Shown here: one piece after another, positions 47,017 through 59,674 of the stretch
How the letters are laid out: the number at the start of each line of letters is the position of its first letter
Numbering within the stretch: the first letter of the stretch is position 1
DNA from: Pontederia crassipes
Lineage: Eukaryota > Streptophyta > Magnoliopsida > Commelinales > Pontederiaceae
Direction of reading: 5' to 3'
DNA: 64,000 bases
NCBI GenBank assembly: GCA_030549335.1
Contig: CM060193.1
Coordinates: forward strand, 65,697,646-65,761,645
Notes under the pieces: model-generated
Database searches by the model: none
Told to the model about the DNA's origin: nothing
The model's input: the letters and a program-made list of their open reading frames with translations, nothing else
Made by a program: the position numbers and the translations under genes

Positions 47017-48296
47017 GAGGTAGACCTGCATGCAGTCTACAGACCTCACTGCACAATTTTGGTGTATATTAATCTCCTAGGAATCAACCACAACGTGTAA
47101 ATGAGTAGAAATCAGAGTGACATGCGTGTCAAATTAAACAACGTACACGCCTTTACGGAAGAAAAAAAAAACAACACACACCATTAATGGACAATTAAAT
47201 TTAATTACACATATATATTGATCTCAATTCTCAAGTATAATTCTCTATTTTAAATATATAATTAATCCGAAGCTTCAAGTATATAATTACGTCCATGCAG
47301 CGACTGTACTGTGTAAATTAAAGGTGACATGAGGAGTTAAGTGTTCCGGTCGGCGTACATGAAACTAATTTATTTATTTACTCTTCTTTGTGTTATATAT
47401 GTCCTTTGGTCTATGTTTTCATACCAAGGGTCTTCCACCAGAAATATTCAATTTTAAACTTTTAGAAATTGTCGTGCTTTTACCCATCACCTAAATTTGG
47501 TTCAAGAGCACGACATTTATAAATTAATTGAGCACTTTGGTCGTGTTTACAGTACTAACTCTTGCCCCAGAAGCTTTTAGATTCATTAATAGCATAAAAA
47601 TCAAAGCTTTTGACACAAAAAAAAACTTTGACACCGCATATTAATTAATGCAAGTTTTTGAAAGTTCTAATAATGCATAGCATACATAATTAGTTTATTC
47701 CTTACCGTACGAGCTTTCTAGTATTTGTTAGGATTAGTCATTATTATGATATATATAGTTAACGAACGCAGTTAATTAGATATTTTACTTCTCTACGTCT
47801 AAAAATTCTAAAAGCATCAAAAGAATAGAAAAAACCGCATGAAAACAATTGTTTCAGTCAAATTTAATTATGCTCAACTAGGAAGGTAATAAATTAAATT
47901 TAATGAATCATTTACATATATCAAAATGTTGATTTCAGTATTTCTGTTTTTTGGAGAAAGAAAGGTGCTATCAAGCTATACATCAACTTAACTATTAATC
48001 CAGACATGCAGTGCACTTTGGTCTGTCCGGTAGACTGTTGAATCCATATGAACTTTAATATAGAAAATGAAGTTTTTAACAACAAAGTATCATCACATAT
48101 GTTTATAACATCAAATTATTTCTATTGCTCTTTCTAATTACTTGAACTTAAGGTAGAGATCGCGAGTTGTTCATGAATTAAATTAAAGTTCTCAGAAATT
48201 CACATATAAATGCGAATATTAAGAATATAAATTAGATGTTATTTTTTTAATGACTTAATTAATAGCACTCTTGAACTTAAAACCTTGATCATTGGA

Positions 48297-48349
<53 letters not shown>

Positions 48350-49844
48350 ACTTAGAATTTTTTAGCTATATATACAATAATTTAACCATTAATAAGTCTG
48401 CTTATTCACATGTAGTTGATGCCGTTGACTGAACCTAGCTAATAAAATACAGGCTACTACATGTTTGTCGTGTAATTCTTCTTAAATTAACTATATATGA
48501 TATGTACAAAGACAAGTTTCAAGTGCATTAAAAAAATTGCGTTGGGAAGGAACACCTCTTAGTTGATGACAGATTGACATAGGAAAGAATAAAACAAAGG
48601 ACAAAAATAAACTAGATAAAAAAGGTTGACAAGAAAGGAAGTGTTGCCCTCTCTTAGTCGAACCATACTATTTTCTCCTTATTAAATTTGGCCTAAACAT
48701 ATGATGATATATATTAATGATAATACTTTTAATTTTACGTGAGCTTTTATATAATCAGGCACTTCAGCAGATATTTTCACGAAAGTTTCGTTCCTTAGAC
48801 AACGAGCTTGCTTATATAGGAGTTCACATAAGATTAGATGATTTTAAAATTTTTATTTTTTATTTTATATTAAAATTCTCTATATAAATTTCATAATGAC
48901 TAAATTATTTTATATGTTTATAATTATCATTATTTCATAATAAAAAAAGCCATGATCATTCGTAGTTCGATTTTACTTACTTTGAGGAACCGTCCTTGGA
49001 AATAAATATTGATCAAAATTTGTAGATGGAACCTTTTTCTGTTGGGATCTCAATCCTGAATACCCTTATCAATGATTATAGATAAAGAAACTGGACACAA
49101 ACAACGATGAATAAGGTATATCCATTTATAATTCCTTTTTATTTGTTCTCTCTAAATATTTTGTAGTCCTTCAAATATATAGATCATGTAATTCAATTTT
49201 ACAAGAAAAATGAAGACTTGAAAATAATAGAAACGAGCAAAATGTATCTATAACCTGGTTCTTGCTACAGCAGATTAATCTTATGTTTGCTAAAAAGTAA
49301 AAACTATATAATATCATATCAGCTATAAAGAAAAAAAAATAATTCAGTCTCTACAATTAATTATTATCAAACATTACATGACCAAAGTCATATATATATA
49401 TATATATATAATTAAAATACAGTACTTATTACTATATGCTTTATTTTTTTTATTACTTTTCACTAATAATATTTTACTTGTGCATTGATGATGCCGAAAT
49501 ATAGATAATACTTACACAAATCGGTAATGACCAAAAGTTCTTAAAATATAGTTACCATTGATTATTTGAATCACTTTTAGACCACTATTAATTTTTTTAA
49601 AAACAATATTAGCTACATAAATGATTAAAATAATGTATAACTTTAGAAATCTGTAGTATCCCAAGTTTTTCTCTCTCCCTTCTCTATCTATTTCCCCTCA
49701 CAATTTCATATCAAGATATAGCAAGTCTCCTTTTGGATTTCAATTCTGGGTTAAGCTTTCAATAAATTTTTCTAAACATGAGATTCTTGCTCTTCCATAT
49801 ATATATATAGATATATATACTGCTTAAATAAAATAACTTGGGCA

Positions 49845-49896
<52 letters not shown>

Positions 49897-50284
49897 CTGT
49901 TCATGGAGGTTTGGTCAATCAAGTCTTGGCCTCAATCGTAAATAAAATAAAATAAAATTATGTAAACGCGATAGAGGTTTTGGTCTCTCGTTAGATGTGT
50001 TTGTTAATTTGAAGCTGCCCCTGCAGTCACGTAGACATGCATTTTTAATGATGATAATAATAATAATATAACGCGATAGAACCGACCAGAAAGCCGCACG
50101 TGGAGTACGTGTTGACTCGTCTGATGTGGATTTTCGGCTCAGCCGTCAAAAGGCACTGAGATGGAAATGCCGCAATTTGGAAGATGGATCATGTCATGCC
50201 AAAATGGTCATTCAAGCTACTTATTTGTTTGTTAGTTGCTTTTTTTTATTCTGTTGCATGTCAAATATATATTTGAATTTTAAG
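47017..50284. other. AT-rich downstream spacer, no gene seen
   Basis: Only short frames. (TA)n runs lie at about 48300-48346, 49389-49411 and 49848-49893. 50040-50220 is slightly GC-richer but shows no recognisable product. Confidence 0.6.
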
Positions 50285-51315
50285 AGTTACTTTCGTAAAT
50301 CACTCTTAAATTATTACGATTTTTCATATTTAACTTCAAAATATAAATTTATTTTTTTCATAAATTATTGTAATTTCTCCAATTTGATCATTTCGTTCAC
50401 TTTTGTCAAATTTTCTATTAAAATTGATTTTTCTATTTATGAAATATCAAACATACTCCTTCTCTCCGTCTCTTCTAATATTTAAAAATTTAAAATAAAA
50501 AAGGAAAAAAAAAAGAAAAACATGGGTTCTCGACGCTATGACTTTCTTCTCCCTCCTCCAGGACGCCACCACCATCGCCCAAACTGCGCCAGCCGAGGAG
50601 CTTGAAGTAGAGTAGGGAGGCCGCTACCTCTCCCTGTGCGCCAGGGACTGTCGTCGATCGCGGGGCGAAGGTGGGAGTCACCCCCGACTGCTGTGACTTG
50701 ACTAGCAAAGGTCACTGATCGCGTCACAGTAGGGGGTGACTCCACTGCGTGCATCGATAGTAGGAGGGGTCGCCCCCCCCCCCCCCCCCCCCCCCCCCTA
50801 CGCGCACTGGCAGTAGGGGGCGACCCCCTGGGCACGCCGACAATAGTGGGGGCAAACCCCCTGCGCGCGCCGGTAGCACGGGATGCGATCTGGGGCGACC
50901 CCTTGTGCACGTCGACATGGGGAGCGACCCTCCCTGCGCGCGCCGACAGTAGGGGGCGACACCCTCCGCGCGCTGACAGTAGGGGCAACCCCCGCACACG
51001 CTAGGGGCGACATCCCCCGAGCACCGATAGCAGGTTACCCCCCGCGCGCGCTGGCGACGGCTGTCGCCGATCGCATCGCAGTAGGGGGCGACCCCTCCCC
51101 CCCCCCCCCCCCCCCCCCCCTTCTTTTCCCCTACGCCTAGTTTGCTGCGATCGGCGCCCCCCTCCTTCCTCCTAAGTTAACGAAAAAATTAACGGAAGTC
51201 GATGGAATTATCAAATTAGAAAAATCGTGATAGTTTAGAGAGCTAAAAAAAATTTGTATTTTGAGATTAGACGTGAAAAATTGTAATAATTTTGTAGCGG
51301 TTTATGTAAATAACC
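50285..51315. mobile_element. Long-TIR element with GC-rich core (family of the 36.5-kb element)
   Basis: The left arm (AGTTACTTTCGTAAATC ... TTATTACGATTTTTCA ... CAATTTGATCATTTCG) and the inverted right arm (GGTTATTTACATAAACC ... TTATTACAATTTTTCA ... TAATTTGATAATTCC) align over at least 150 bp. They share phrases with the arms at 36529 and 43638. The core at 50520-51150 is a GC-rich degenerate minisatellite. No clear target duplication; no transposase. Confidence 0.65.
50773..51120. repeat. Degenerate GC minisatellite bounded by poly-C runs
   Basis: Irregular units of roughly 30 bp built on GCGCGCCGACAGTAGGGGGC followed by GACCCCCT lie between C26 (50773-50798) and about C24 (51097-51120). 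The many Arg/Gly/Pro-rich frames on both strands come from this repeat. Confidence 0.75.
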
Positions 51316-51589
51316 TTTTTTGTTTTAATCTATTAGGTTATTTTCTCTTAGTTAACACAAATTTAAAAATGATCAAATACAGAATATTATGAATATTGCG
51401 TAATGTTTTAGAAACCGATAGAGAACAAAATAAATGGATTGAATTGAATTTTTTTGGTTAAAATTATCATTTTTTATAACATTGAAAAGATAAGACGAAT
51501 GAACATATAAAGTACAAAAATGAACAAATTAGTCATATATAAAAGAAATCGAACATTAATAATATGATTTATTATTTTTAATTTTTAAT

Positions 51590-52200
51590 GTAGATCGTTT
51601 TCTCTTATTTCTTTATTCAAGAATTATGTAATATGTTTAATCAGATTTTTTAAGAATTTATCTTTTCCCTATTTTCCCTCCAAATTAAGTTTCTTATTAC
51701 TAGTTTCCTATTCACCCTTCAAAATCTAGTTCATTTATCGTTTTCCATTATTTTTTCTTGCTTAATTATTCCTTTGTTATTACATAAATTTTCAATATAT
51801 CCACCTTTTTTATTCTTTTAACTAAAATCTAAGTTCCATTTTCCTATTTTCACTCAATTTTTCCTATTTCTCCTGTATATATTCCAAATTAAATTTCTTT
51901 GTTACTAGTTCCTTTTTAAATAAACCCTCCAAAACCTACTTTGTTTTCGACTTTCCACTATTTTTCATTTTTTTATCAGTCATCCTAACTAAACTTTCCT
52001 TATTATTTAATGTTTTCCATACATCTCCCGTTCTTTTTTTAAACTATAACTAGGTTAAACTGGTTTTGCGACTCAGCCACGTCTTTTTCATCCATTTCAC
52101 CTTATCTTTTTTTTTTGGCAAAAGATGACTTTGTATGCTTAACCTAATTGGATCAACCTTTGATTGTTGGTTGAACCAGACCAACCAATCCGATCTGGTC
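51590..52200 (+). repeat. Pyrimidine-rich/GGTTNAACC dispersed repeat, copy 3
   Basis: A long C/T-rich stretch (51590-52040), itself partly duplicated (CCAAATTAARTTTCTTRTTA at about 51673 and 51887), is followed by TAGGTTAAACTGGTTTTGCG and GTTGGTTGAACCAGACCAA. The layout matches the copies at 2.1 and 33.7 kb. A weaker relative of the GGTT block lies at 59440-59640. Confidence 0.4.
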
Positions 52201-52839
52201 TTAAGCAAACACTACTAGAAAAATCACTTTTCTGATGATCCCGACCCTTAAAAATTTTATGAAATCCGTCAGAAAATGAAAGTTTCTGACGGACTTTTTG
52301 ACGGATACGATCTGTCGGAAGAATGCTCGTCGCAAACACTTTTCCGACGGGCAAGAGATATCCGTCGAAAGTTCTGACGGTCGTACCCATCGAAAACTTT
52401 CGACGGTCGCGACCGTCGAAAGTTTTGACGGCTGTGAATTTTTTCGACGGCCTAAACCATTTGAGATAACATATAAAATAATAAAAAAAATTGGCCGCCA
52501 AGCGGCCAATCCCCGCACAGCAGATCCATATATGCACGGCCGTTCCAGGCCGAGCGCGGCTGGATGAGGCCACCAGGCAGTGGATCTGTCATGAGGCGGC
52601 CGATCCAGGCCGAGCGCGGCTTGATCTCGGCTGCGTCGGCCGGGGCAGGCCACCATCGCAAGTGAGAGATGGTCGCCGGGAAGGTCGTACGAGGGTCGTC
52701 GTCCGGGATGGAGAGAAAGAGGTAGAAAGAGTAGAGAAAAAATAGTGGAGATGGAGAATGTGAATAAATAGGCAAAAAAAGATAGTGGGGAGCGGAAAAA
52801 GAAAAAAAAGGTGGAGGAGTGTGGCGGGATTATTTTTTA

Positions 52840-53920
52840 CGTTACTGACGGTTCCGATCGTCAGAATTTTTGACAGTCCGAACCGTCGGTAATTATAATA
52901 ATAAAATACTAGTTATGTTTTATGTTATGATATATAAGATTATAATATTAATTATTTTTATGATTACCGACGGTCAAGACCGTCGAAACTTTCGACGGTC
53001 CAACTGTCGGTAAATATAATAATAAAATAGTAGTTATATTATATATTATGATATACAAGATTATAATATTTAATTATTTTTTACGATTACTGACGGTCCA
53101 AATCGTCGAAACTTTCGATGGTCCAAACTGTTAGTAATTATAATAATAAACTATTAATTATATTATATATTATGATACACAAGATTATAATATTTCATTA
53201 TTTTTACAGTTACCGATGATCTAGACCGTCGGAACTTTCGACAGTCCGAACTATCGGTAATTATAATAATAAAATACTAGTTATATTATATATTATGTTA
53301 TATAAGATTATAATATTTAATTATTTTTACGATTTCCCACAGTTCAGACTATCAGAACTCTCGACGGTCCGAACTGTCAGTAATTATAATAATAAAATAG
53401 TAATTATCTTATATATTATTATATATAATATTATAATATTTAATTATTTTTACGATTATCGACGGTCCAAATCATCGAAACTTCTGACGGTCTGAATTAT
53501 CGATAATTATAATAATAACTATTAATTATATTATTTATTATGATATATAAGATTATAAGATTTAATTATTTTTATAGTTATCGACAATCTAGATCGTCGA
53601 AACTTTCGAGAGTCCGAACTGTCGGTAATTATAATAATAAAATACTAGTTATATTATATATTATAATATATAAGATTATAATATTTAATTATTTTTATGA
53701 TTATCGATGGTACAGACCGTTGGAAGTTCTGACGGTCCGAATTGTTAATAATTATAATAATAAAATATTATTTATATTATATATTATGATATATAAGATT
53801 ATAATATTTAATTATTTTTCCGTTATCGATGATTCGAACTATCGGTAATTATAATAATAAAATAATAATTACATTATATATTAAATAATGTTATATATTA
53901 TATAATATTTAATTTTTTTG
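52840..53920 (+). repeat. Tandem array of a ~121-bp unit inside the CACTA element
   Basis: About nine units each hold a paired ACCGTCGAAACTTTCGACGGTC-type palindromic core, followed by AATTATAATAATAAAATAST and a TA-rich stretch ending TTAATTATTTTTACGATTAC. Unit starts step by roughly 119-124 bp. The repeated frames (IYKIIIFNYFYD) are by-products. Confidence 0.85.
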
Positions 53921-53925
53921 GTTAC

Positions 53926-55217
53926 TGATGCGAATTTTTTTTGTATAGCACAAATACTAGCAAGAGCACTAGGTCGAATCAAGTAATAAAGAATGAGAAG
54001 AGTGTCGAACCCATGAGGACTAGTCTATCTCTATCTTTTATCTTAATTTAATCAGATGAGGAAAATATGTAATATTTTAGTTCAAAATAAATAACACAAA
54101 GAAGATTAAAATTGATCCAACCTAAAGTCTCAAAATAAATCAATCAGAAATATTCAGACAAGATGAGAGTAACAATATCTTTCAATAAAAGATCTAAAAC
54201 AAATCTGAATTTTCTGATGAAAATGATGCCAAAAAGTAAAGGTATCAAACCAGATGACCTAACTATCTTATCACAATATTAGAAAGAGAAGGTTCAACCG
54301 AATCAATCTCTAACTAACTTTTGATAAGATGCTTTAGCGATACAATCCTATCTCAAAAACATCTCAATCGAGTGAGTTAATGATTCACAAATCTCTAAAT
54401 CTCAACCGAATAAATAGAGATGTGATATGAAATGCCTATAGAAAGATCAATCAACTGAGAGAGATCAAAAGAACAAATCTCGATAATATTAATCAGTTAA
54501 AATCGAGTACTCAGAAGATAGCATTAAAATCAGCATACATATTCAGAATAGTAAATCTTATTCAACGATCTAACAAAGTCCAACGTAAATTGATTCTAAT
54601 TAGAACTCTATTACATAGATAAAGAAATAGTAGAGAGAAAAACAATAGATTAAAAGATAGAAAAAAGGAGAAATAATCTCTTCAAAATTATATAAACTCC
54701 TATGGAAGAATCTCCACCGAGTAGACGATCAGAGGCTCTCTCTCTTCTTGCCTTGGATGGATTTTTGAATTCTAGACTTGGATGTCTAAGTGAGGTGATA
54801 TGGAACCCTTTTTATAGTTGAAAATGCATCTGCCTCCTGAGAATCAACGTGAATCAATGTCGCATGAATCAAAATATAATGATTTGGTTGAGGAGATCTT
54901 GCGAAATTAACAACACGAATCGTGCTATTAATAACAGGGGATATTTTATATTGTTAGAGTGATTCCGCCTAATCTTTTAGATTTTGAAGATATGGTGATT
55001 GCTGACTAACATGGACTATGTTGCAAGTAACATGGGCCGTGTTGTTGGAAAACGTGGACCATGTTGACTGCTGCAGAAATAAAAATAAGAAATTAGGCAC
55101 CAACTAATTCTTTGAAAGTTTTAATAAAAAATGAGGAAAAGTTTATATATGATAGAATAAAATTATGAAAATAGACCGAATGATATGAAATAAATATGTA
55201 TAAAATGTCACGCATCA
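53926..55217. mobile_element. Solo LTR inside the CACTA element (fossil)
   Basis: It begins TGATGCGAATTTT and ends GTCACGCATCA, flanked by a perfect 5-bp duplication, GTTAC (53921-53925 and 55218-55222). Outside it the CACTA repeat motifs resume (ACTGACGGGTTTGACCGTCG). At 1,292 bp with no coding region and a TATA-like TTTTTATAG near 54820, it fits a solo LTR. It inserted after the CACTA array had formed. Confidence 0.75.
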
Positions 55218-55892
55218 GTTACTGACGGGTTTGACCGTCGAAACTTGCGACAGATAGGGAGCCATCGAAAATTCCGATGTTCCAAACAAATAGAAAATAA
55301 AATAATAATATAATAAATTTCATAATTTATTTTTTTTCTGACGCGACAAATTGCTATCCGCCTCAAAATCTATTGCAAATTCCAAAGGATTTCTTTCCAT
55401 CGGAAATTGTCCATCGGAAAATCTCAATTTTCTTGTAATGAAATCTCATGAGAACATACCAGTCTTCTCGGGTGCTCTTTAGTTGAGTTGCAAAAAAAAA
55501 ATTGATAATACTAGAAAGTACAATTTCCATTCCGAACTTGGCCATGTTTCCAAATCCAATTGTTGAAAATTTTTTGAAAAGCTAATAGAGGTTCTTTTCT
55601 CCATCGGGTCCAGATCTTTATGCCTTGCGTGCGGGTTGAAACTTACAACCAATAAGAAATGTCACGAATCTCCCGCTCTTGGAGGATGTCCTCAACATTC
55701 CATCATTACTAAATCGAGCTGCATGGTTCCATTAATAGTGAGCGAATAATGGTAATGAGCCCTCATATGTGAGACTCATTACTTCAACTAGTCTCCGTGT
55801 CTTTTAGCTCCTTATCGCCGTAGAGGAAAAATAGGATATCCTAAAAAAATAGTGTTTGTATCGAATAAAGTATATGCTTCGACTTTCGTGTG

Positions 55893-55965
55893 CAACCCCC
55901 TCCTTGCGATTATGATAACGACTTCGGATATGGCTAGCTCCCATGTGTGATGGGCGGTGTGTAAG
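55893..55965 (-). pseudogene. Old chloroplast 16S rRNA 3'-end fragment
   Basis: On the plus strand the piece reads CCCCCTCCTTGCGATTATGA, TAACGACTTCGGATATGGCT and AGCTCCCATGTGTGATGGGC, then GGTGTGTAAG. This is the antisense of the conserved 3' end of plastid 16S rRNA with many C-to-T-like changes. Flanking 55565-55890 and 56020-56270 could be further organellar pieces, but I cannot place them. Confidence 0.7.
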
Positions 55966-56279
55966 TTGAAGTCCCATTTTTTGATTTGTTATGTAGAAAT
56001 CTAATTGTCCCAATCCATTTTTGATTCATAATTGTCAATATTTTTTATCAGCTCTGAAAGATCTTGAGCGAATGATCCGGCTGAACAACTCAAAAGATAA
56101 AGACTTACCCATCCCATGGATCCAAAGGATTAATTATGGATCACATCCAATCTTCAAAAAAGTTCCAATCTTTTTATTTTTGAAATGTGATATTTATGGA
56201 ATCCCCATTGATCATCAATGGATTGCATATGAGTATACATTTTTCGAATTTAATAAATCATATCATTGACCAACCATTC

Positions 56280-57565
56280 TATTCAAAATTTGATTGATTT
56301 ACTTCAAAGTTTAAATTATTTTAAAACCAAAATATATTTAAATAAAACTCTTACATTCTATATATTGAAAAAAGAGTATATTCTTCGATTAATATAATAG
56401 ACGTATTATTAAATGTTATAATTACAGATAATAAAGGAAACATACAATATCTGATCCCATAAAACATAAGGAAATTGATTGAAATGAACTTAATGGCTAT
56501 CAATCTGACCCATCCAACCTAATGAGATTCAATTGGTCAAATTAATTTGTTTCCAACCCAACTCACCTCGCTAAGGGCTTGTTTGAAAAGTAACTAATGG
56601 AGAGGTGGGGATGGGATGACATGGAGTGATTGGGTGATGAAGTGTGGTATATTATTAGGAAATTCATATTGCGTAACGAAAGTTTTATTTGTGTGAAAGT
56701 TATTTTTACTCTTTATTAATTATATATTTGAAATATTCACGATGGTTAACAATTAACAAATATTTATCATATATTTCTTTATTACTTAATTTATTTTTTT
56801 TAAATTTTTTATTTGACATATTTTTTCTATTATTTATTTTTATATAAATTTTTCATTCATGCATCCATTTTAAAAAGCTAAAAAATGAGATATAAATATA
56901 GATTAAAAATGAATACATATAAAAATTTATTTCGTTATAATGTTTATTTACTAGTACGAGAGGAGAAAATGATGAGAGAGAAGAGGGATAGAGAGAGAGA
57001 CAAGAGAAGAAATATGGATAGTTAATTTAGTCTAAAATTATTAAATCCTTCTCATTTTATCAATTTGGTGTGTAAGTTTTTTAGTAGGATTGTATCACAA
57101 AATTGATAGAACCTACTAATCTCAAATTTAATTATTGAAATTATCAATTTGGTCTGGCCGTGAATACAATTATGCATTTTTATCATGACTTTAAATGCTA
57201 GTAGCCTAGCTAGCCTTGTATACCGAAGGTGTGGAAAAAGTCCAGTAGTAAACAATACATATAGTATATCTTTTATGTTGTTAAGTTACTTATATCATTT
57301 AATTGTATAATAGTAATAATAATAATATTTAATTACGCCAACTTTAAGTTGTAAGCACGTGGAAGAAAAGATCATTTGACTTCAATGCCATGCACACAAT
57401 GCCACTTCAATTACTTGACTTCTGTAGATAATAATTAGAGTCATAATAAGGCATGCATGCAAGTTTATCATCATTAATGTTACTATTTAGTATAATAAGG
57501 GTGCCACTGCATGGCGAAGTCCACGAGTAGCTAGCGGTATTACGCGGCCTTCTAGACTTCATAGC
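56280..57565. other. AT-rich spacer, no gene seen
   Basis: No supported frame. (TA)n occurs at about 57575-57616. Confidence 0.5.
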
Positions 57566-57571
57566 TTTCCG

Positions 57572-57619
<48 letters not shown>

Positions 57620-57804
57620 TTAATGTATCTACAAAATATTTTTCGCTTTGTAGAAATGTTGAACGCATCTCAATCGTTGATCCACTCATTGATTAAACCT
57701 CATGATTTAAAAATATTAATTATTTTAACCGTTGATCAATGAATCAACGGTTGAGATGCGCTCAACATCCCTACAAAACAAAAGTTGCTTTATAAGTACA
57801 TTAA
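57620..57804. mobile_element. Hairpin MITE, 185 bp
   Basis: The left half (TTAATGTATCTACAAAATAT ... GTAGAAATGTTGAACGCATC) and the inverted right half (TTAATGTACTTATAAAGCAA ... GTAGGGATGTTGAGCGCATC) match for about 80 bp, making an almost full-length hairpin around 57710. The termini are TTAATGTA/TACATTAA. An internal ATCAATGAATCAACGGTT also pairs. Confidence 0.75.
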
Positions 57805-57928
57805 TCCTATATATATAATATAATATAATACGAATATGCAATTACAAATTAATTAGTCCTGGCCGTGCCAAATTAATTAGGGGAGTGCCACCGAACTCAT
57901 AATTAAATTTGTCTCAACTTTTGTTGTT

Positions 57929-58194
57929 CATGGGTCCTACGCTACAAAACCAGTCAATTTTCTACTGCAACTATGCTTTCCTTGTTTCTATATATGTTCC
58001 GACTTTAGGCTACACCTCATGGGTCCTACGCTACAAAACCAGTCAATTTTCTACTGCAACTATGCTTTCCTTGTTTCTATATATGTTCCGACTTTAGGCT
58101 ACACCTCATGGGTCCTACGCTACAAAACCAGTCAATTTTCTACTGCAACTATGCTTTCCTTGTTTCTATATATGTTCCGACTTTAGGCTACATC

Positions 58195-58195
<1 letters not shown>
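57929..58195 (+). repeat. Three perfect-looking tandem copies of an 89-bp unit
   Basis: Units start at 57929, 58018 and 58107 with CATGGGTCCTACGCTACAAA and run to TTTAGGCTACACCT. I see essentially no differences except at the last unit's end (CATCT), so the triplication is very recent. Confidence 0.95.

Positions 58196-58268
<73 letters not shown>
58196..58268 (+). repeat. Poly-C (38) followed by (CT)n
   Basis: A run of about 38 C is directly followed by about 18 CT steps, immediately after the 89-bp triplication. The length of such runs is uncertain in any assembly. Confidence 0.9.
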
Positions 58269-58271
<3 letters not shown>

Positions 58272-59643
58272 TTCTTTCTAGCTATCTAAGGTAACCATCC
58301 AACTTTAATTATAATAATAATATATATATTATTCTGCTATGTCACCTTTAATCGGTTTATGTTTTAGGTAGTACCTTTTGTCCGGCTCTTTTTTTTGTTT
58401 ACTCCGACACGGCTCAATTAATTGTGATTGATTATGAGATTATCCTTCATCTAGTTCTTCCCACGAGGACCACGTTGTTGGCTTCCTTTGTTCTTGTGTT
58501 TCTTTCCTTCGGTGTTAAATATAATATCAACCAAGATTGAAGCGTTACACGGAGGTGTTACACCTTTATTAATATATATATATATATATATAAGATTTTA
58601 ATTAATTTAGTTTGTAATCGAAATGCCACCGTCACCCAACTTCTTTTTGGAGAGACCGCTATCGATTTTTTAGCCTTTTTTTTTTCTAACTTTGAAGCTT
58701 ATCTGAGAACTGTCAAATATTAAAAAAATATTAAATTATTTTAAGGTGATATATAGTTTTAAATTTTGATTATTAGAGCTCTTCGTTTCAGGATTTGATT
58801 TACCACAAGTACATATATTTACCGTACAACTTTATGATTTAATTAAACCTTGGCGGACTCCAAGTTAAAGGATATTATGCGGTATATTATCTAGTTTTTT
58901 TTTAAAAAAATATTACTTTTTATAATAATACCTACTACTTAGCCTTCTTTAAAATATTTTTTGAATTTGATTATTATTTGTATACAGATAGTTTGATGTT
59001 TGAATTGGTAATTCTGAATGAAAAGATATAGTTGATCTAGTTGAATGAATGATTGTGCTCCGCGATCCATGAAAATTAGTAATTCTGAATTTGATACTTC
59101 AAACCATGTTGAAAATCCCTCTACCCTGTCCAATGACCTGATTCTTTTAATATTTTTATTACTTTTTAAAATTTAATTTAAGGTTGAAATTTAGTAACTT
59201 CAAATTTAATACTTCAAATCAGCAATTTTATTGGTCCTTATTATTTTTAAAAAACATTTTATGTTATTTTTAGATTTAATTTAAGGTTGAAAATTAATAC
59301 CCGATTCTTTTTTAATTTTTTTAATTTAATATAAGGTTTTAGATATTTTAGAATTCAAAATATATGAGAAAACTTGAAATATTGGAAATTATTTAAATAC
59401 TAAAATCTATTTCATCCTTTGAAATAAAATATTCAATGTTTTAAATTTAATCCCAATTGATTGAACCCAATTGGATTCGACCAATCTTGTTAACATTGGA
59501 TCAGATTTGGATCCAATTAGGTTATCAACCACCTGTGAAAAAAAACCATATTGGAGTGTATGCCAACTTGATCATGATTCGACCAATTTAATCAGGTCAA
59601 CTAGATTGAACTAGTTTTTCTATTAATTGTATAATTTCCAAAG

Positions 59644-59674
<31 letters not shown>

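Larger units (their letters stand above)
52210..55440. mobile_element. Non-autonomous CACTA (En/Spm) element
   Basis: It starts CACTACTAGAAAAATCAC and ends CAATTTTCTTGTAATG, whose inverse CATTACAAGAAAATTG is a decayed CACTA terminus. AAA flanks both ends (52207-52209 and 55441-55443), matching the 3-bp duplication of CACTA elements. The subterminal regions carry many CGTCGAAA/TTTCGACGG/TTCTGACGG motifs in both orientations, as expected for transposase-binding repeats. A GC-rich segment at 52490-52720 is unrecognised and could be captured sequence. No transposase. Confidence 0.8.

Noticed and set aside
46189-47049. 286-codon antisense frame over the phospholipase gene
   Set aside because: Long antisense frames are expected opposite GC-rich genes. 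The plus-strand frame has the lipase motifs.
50490-51140. Overlapping Arg/Gly/Pro-rich frames on both strands
   Set aside because: All derive from a GC minisatellite with poly-C runs; no domain is seen.
52840-53920. CRISPR-like regular repeats
   Set aside because: The units are directly adjacent, AT-rich and lie inside a CACTA element in a plant genome. There are no unique spacers or cas genes.
57620-57804. Hairpin as a microRNA precursor
   Set aside because: Both halves match over nearly the whole 185 bp up to terminal TTAATGTA, which fits a MITE better. Small-RNA data would be needed to reconsider.
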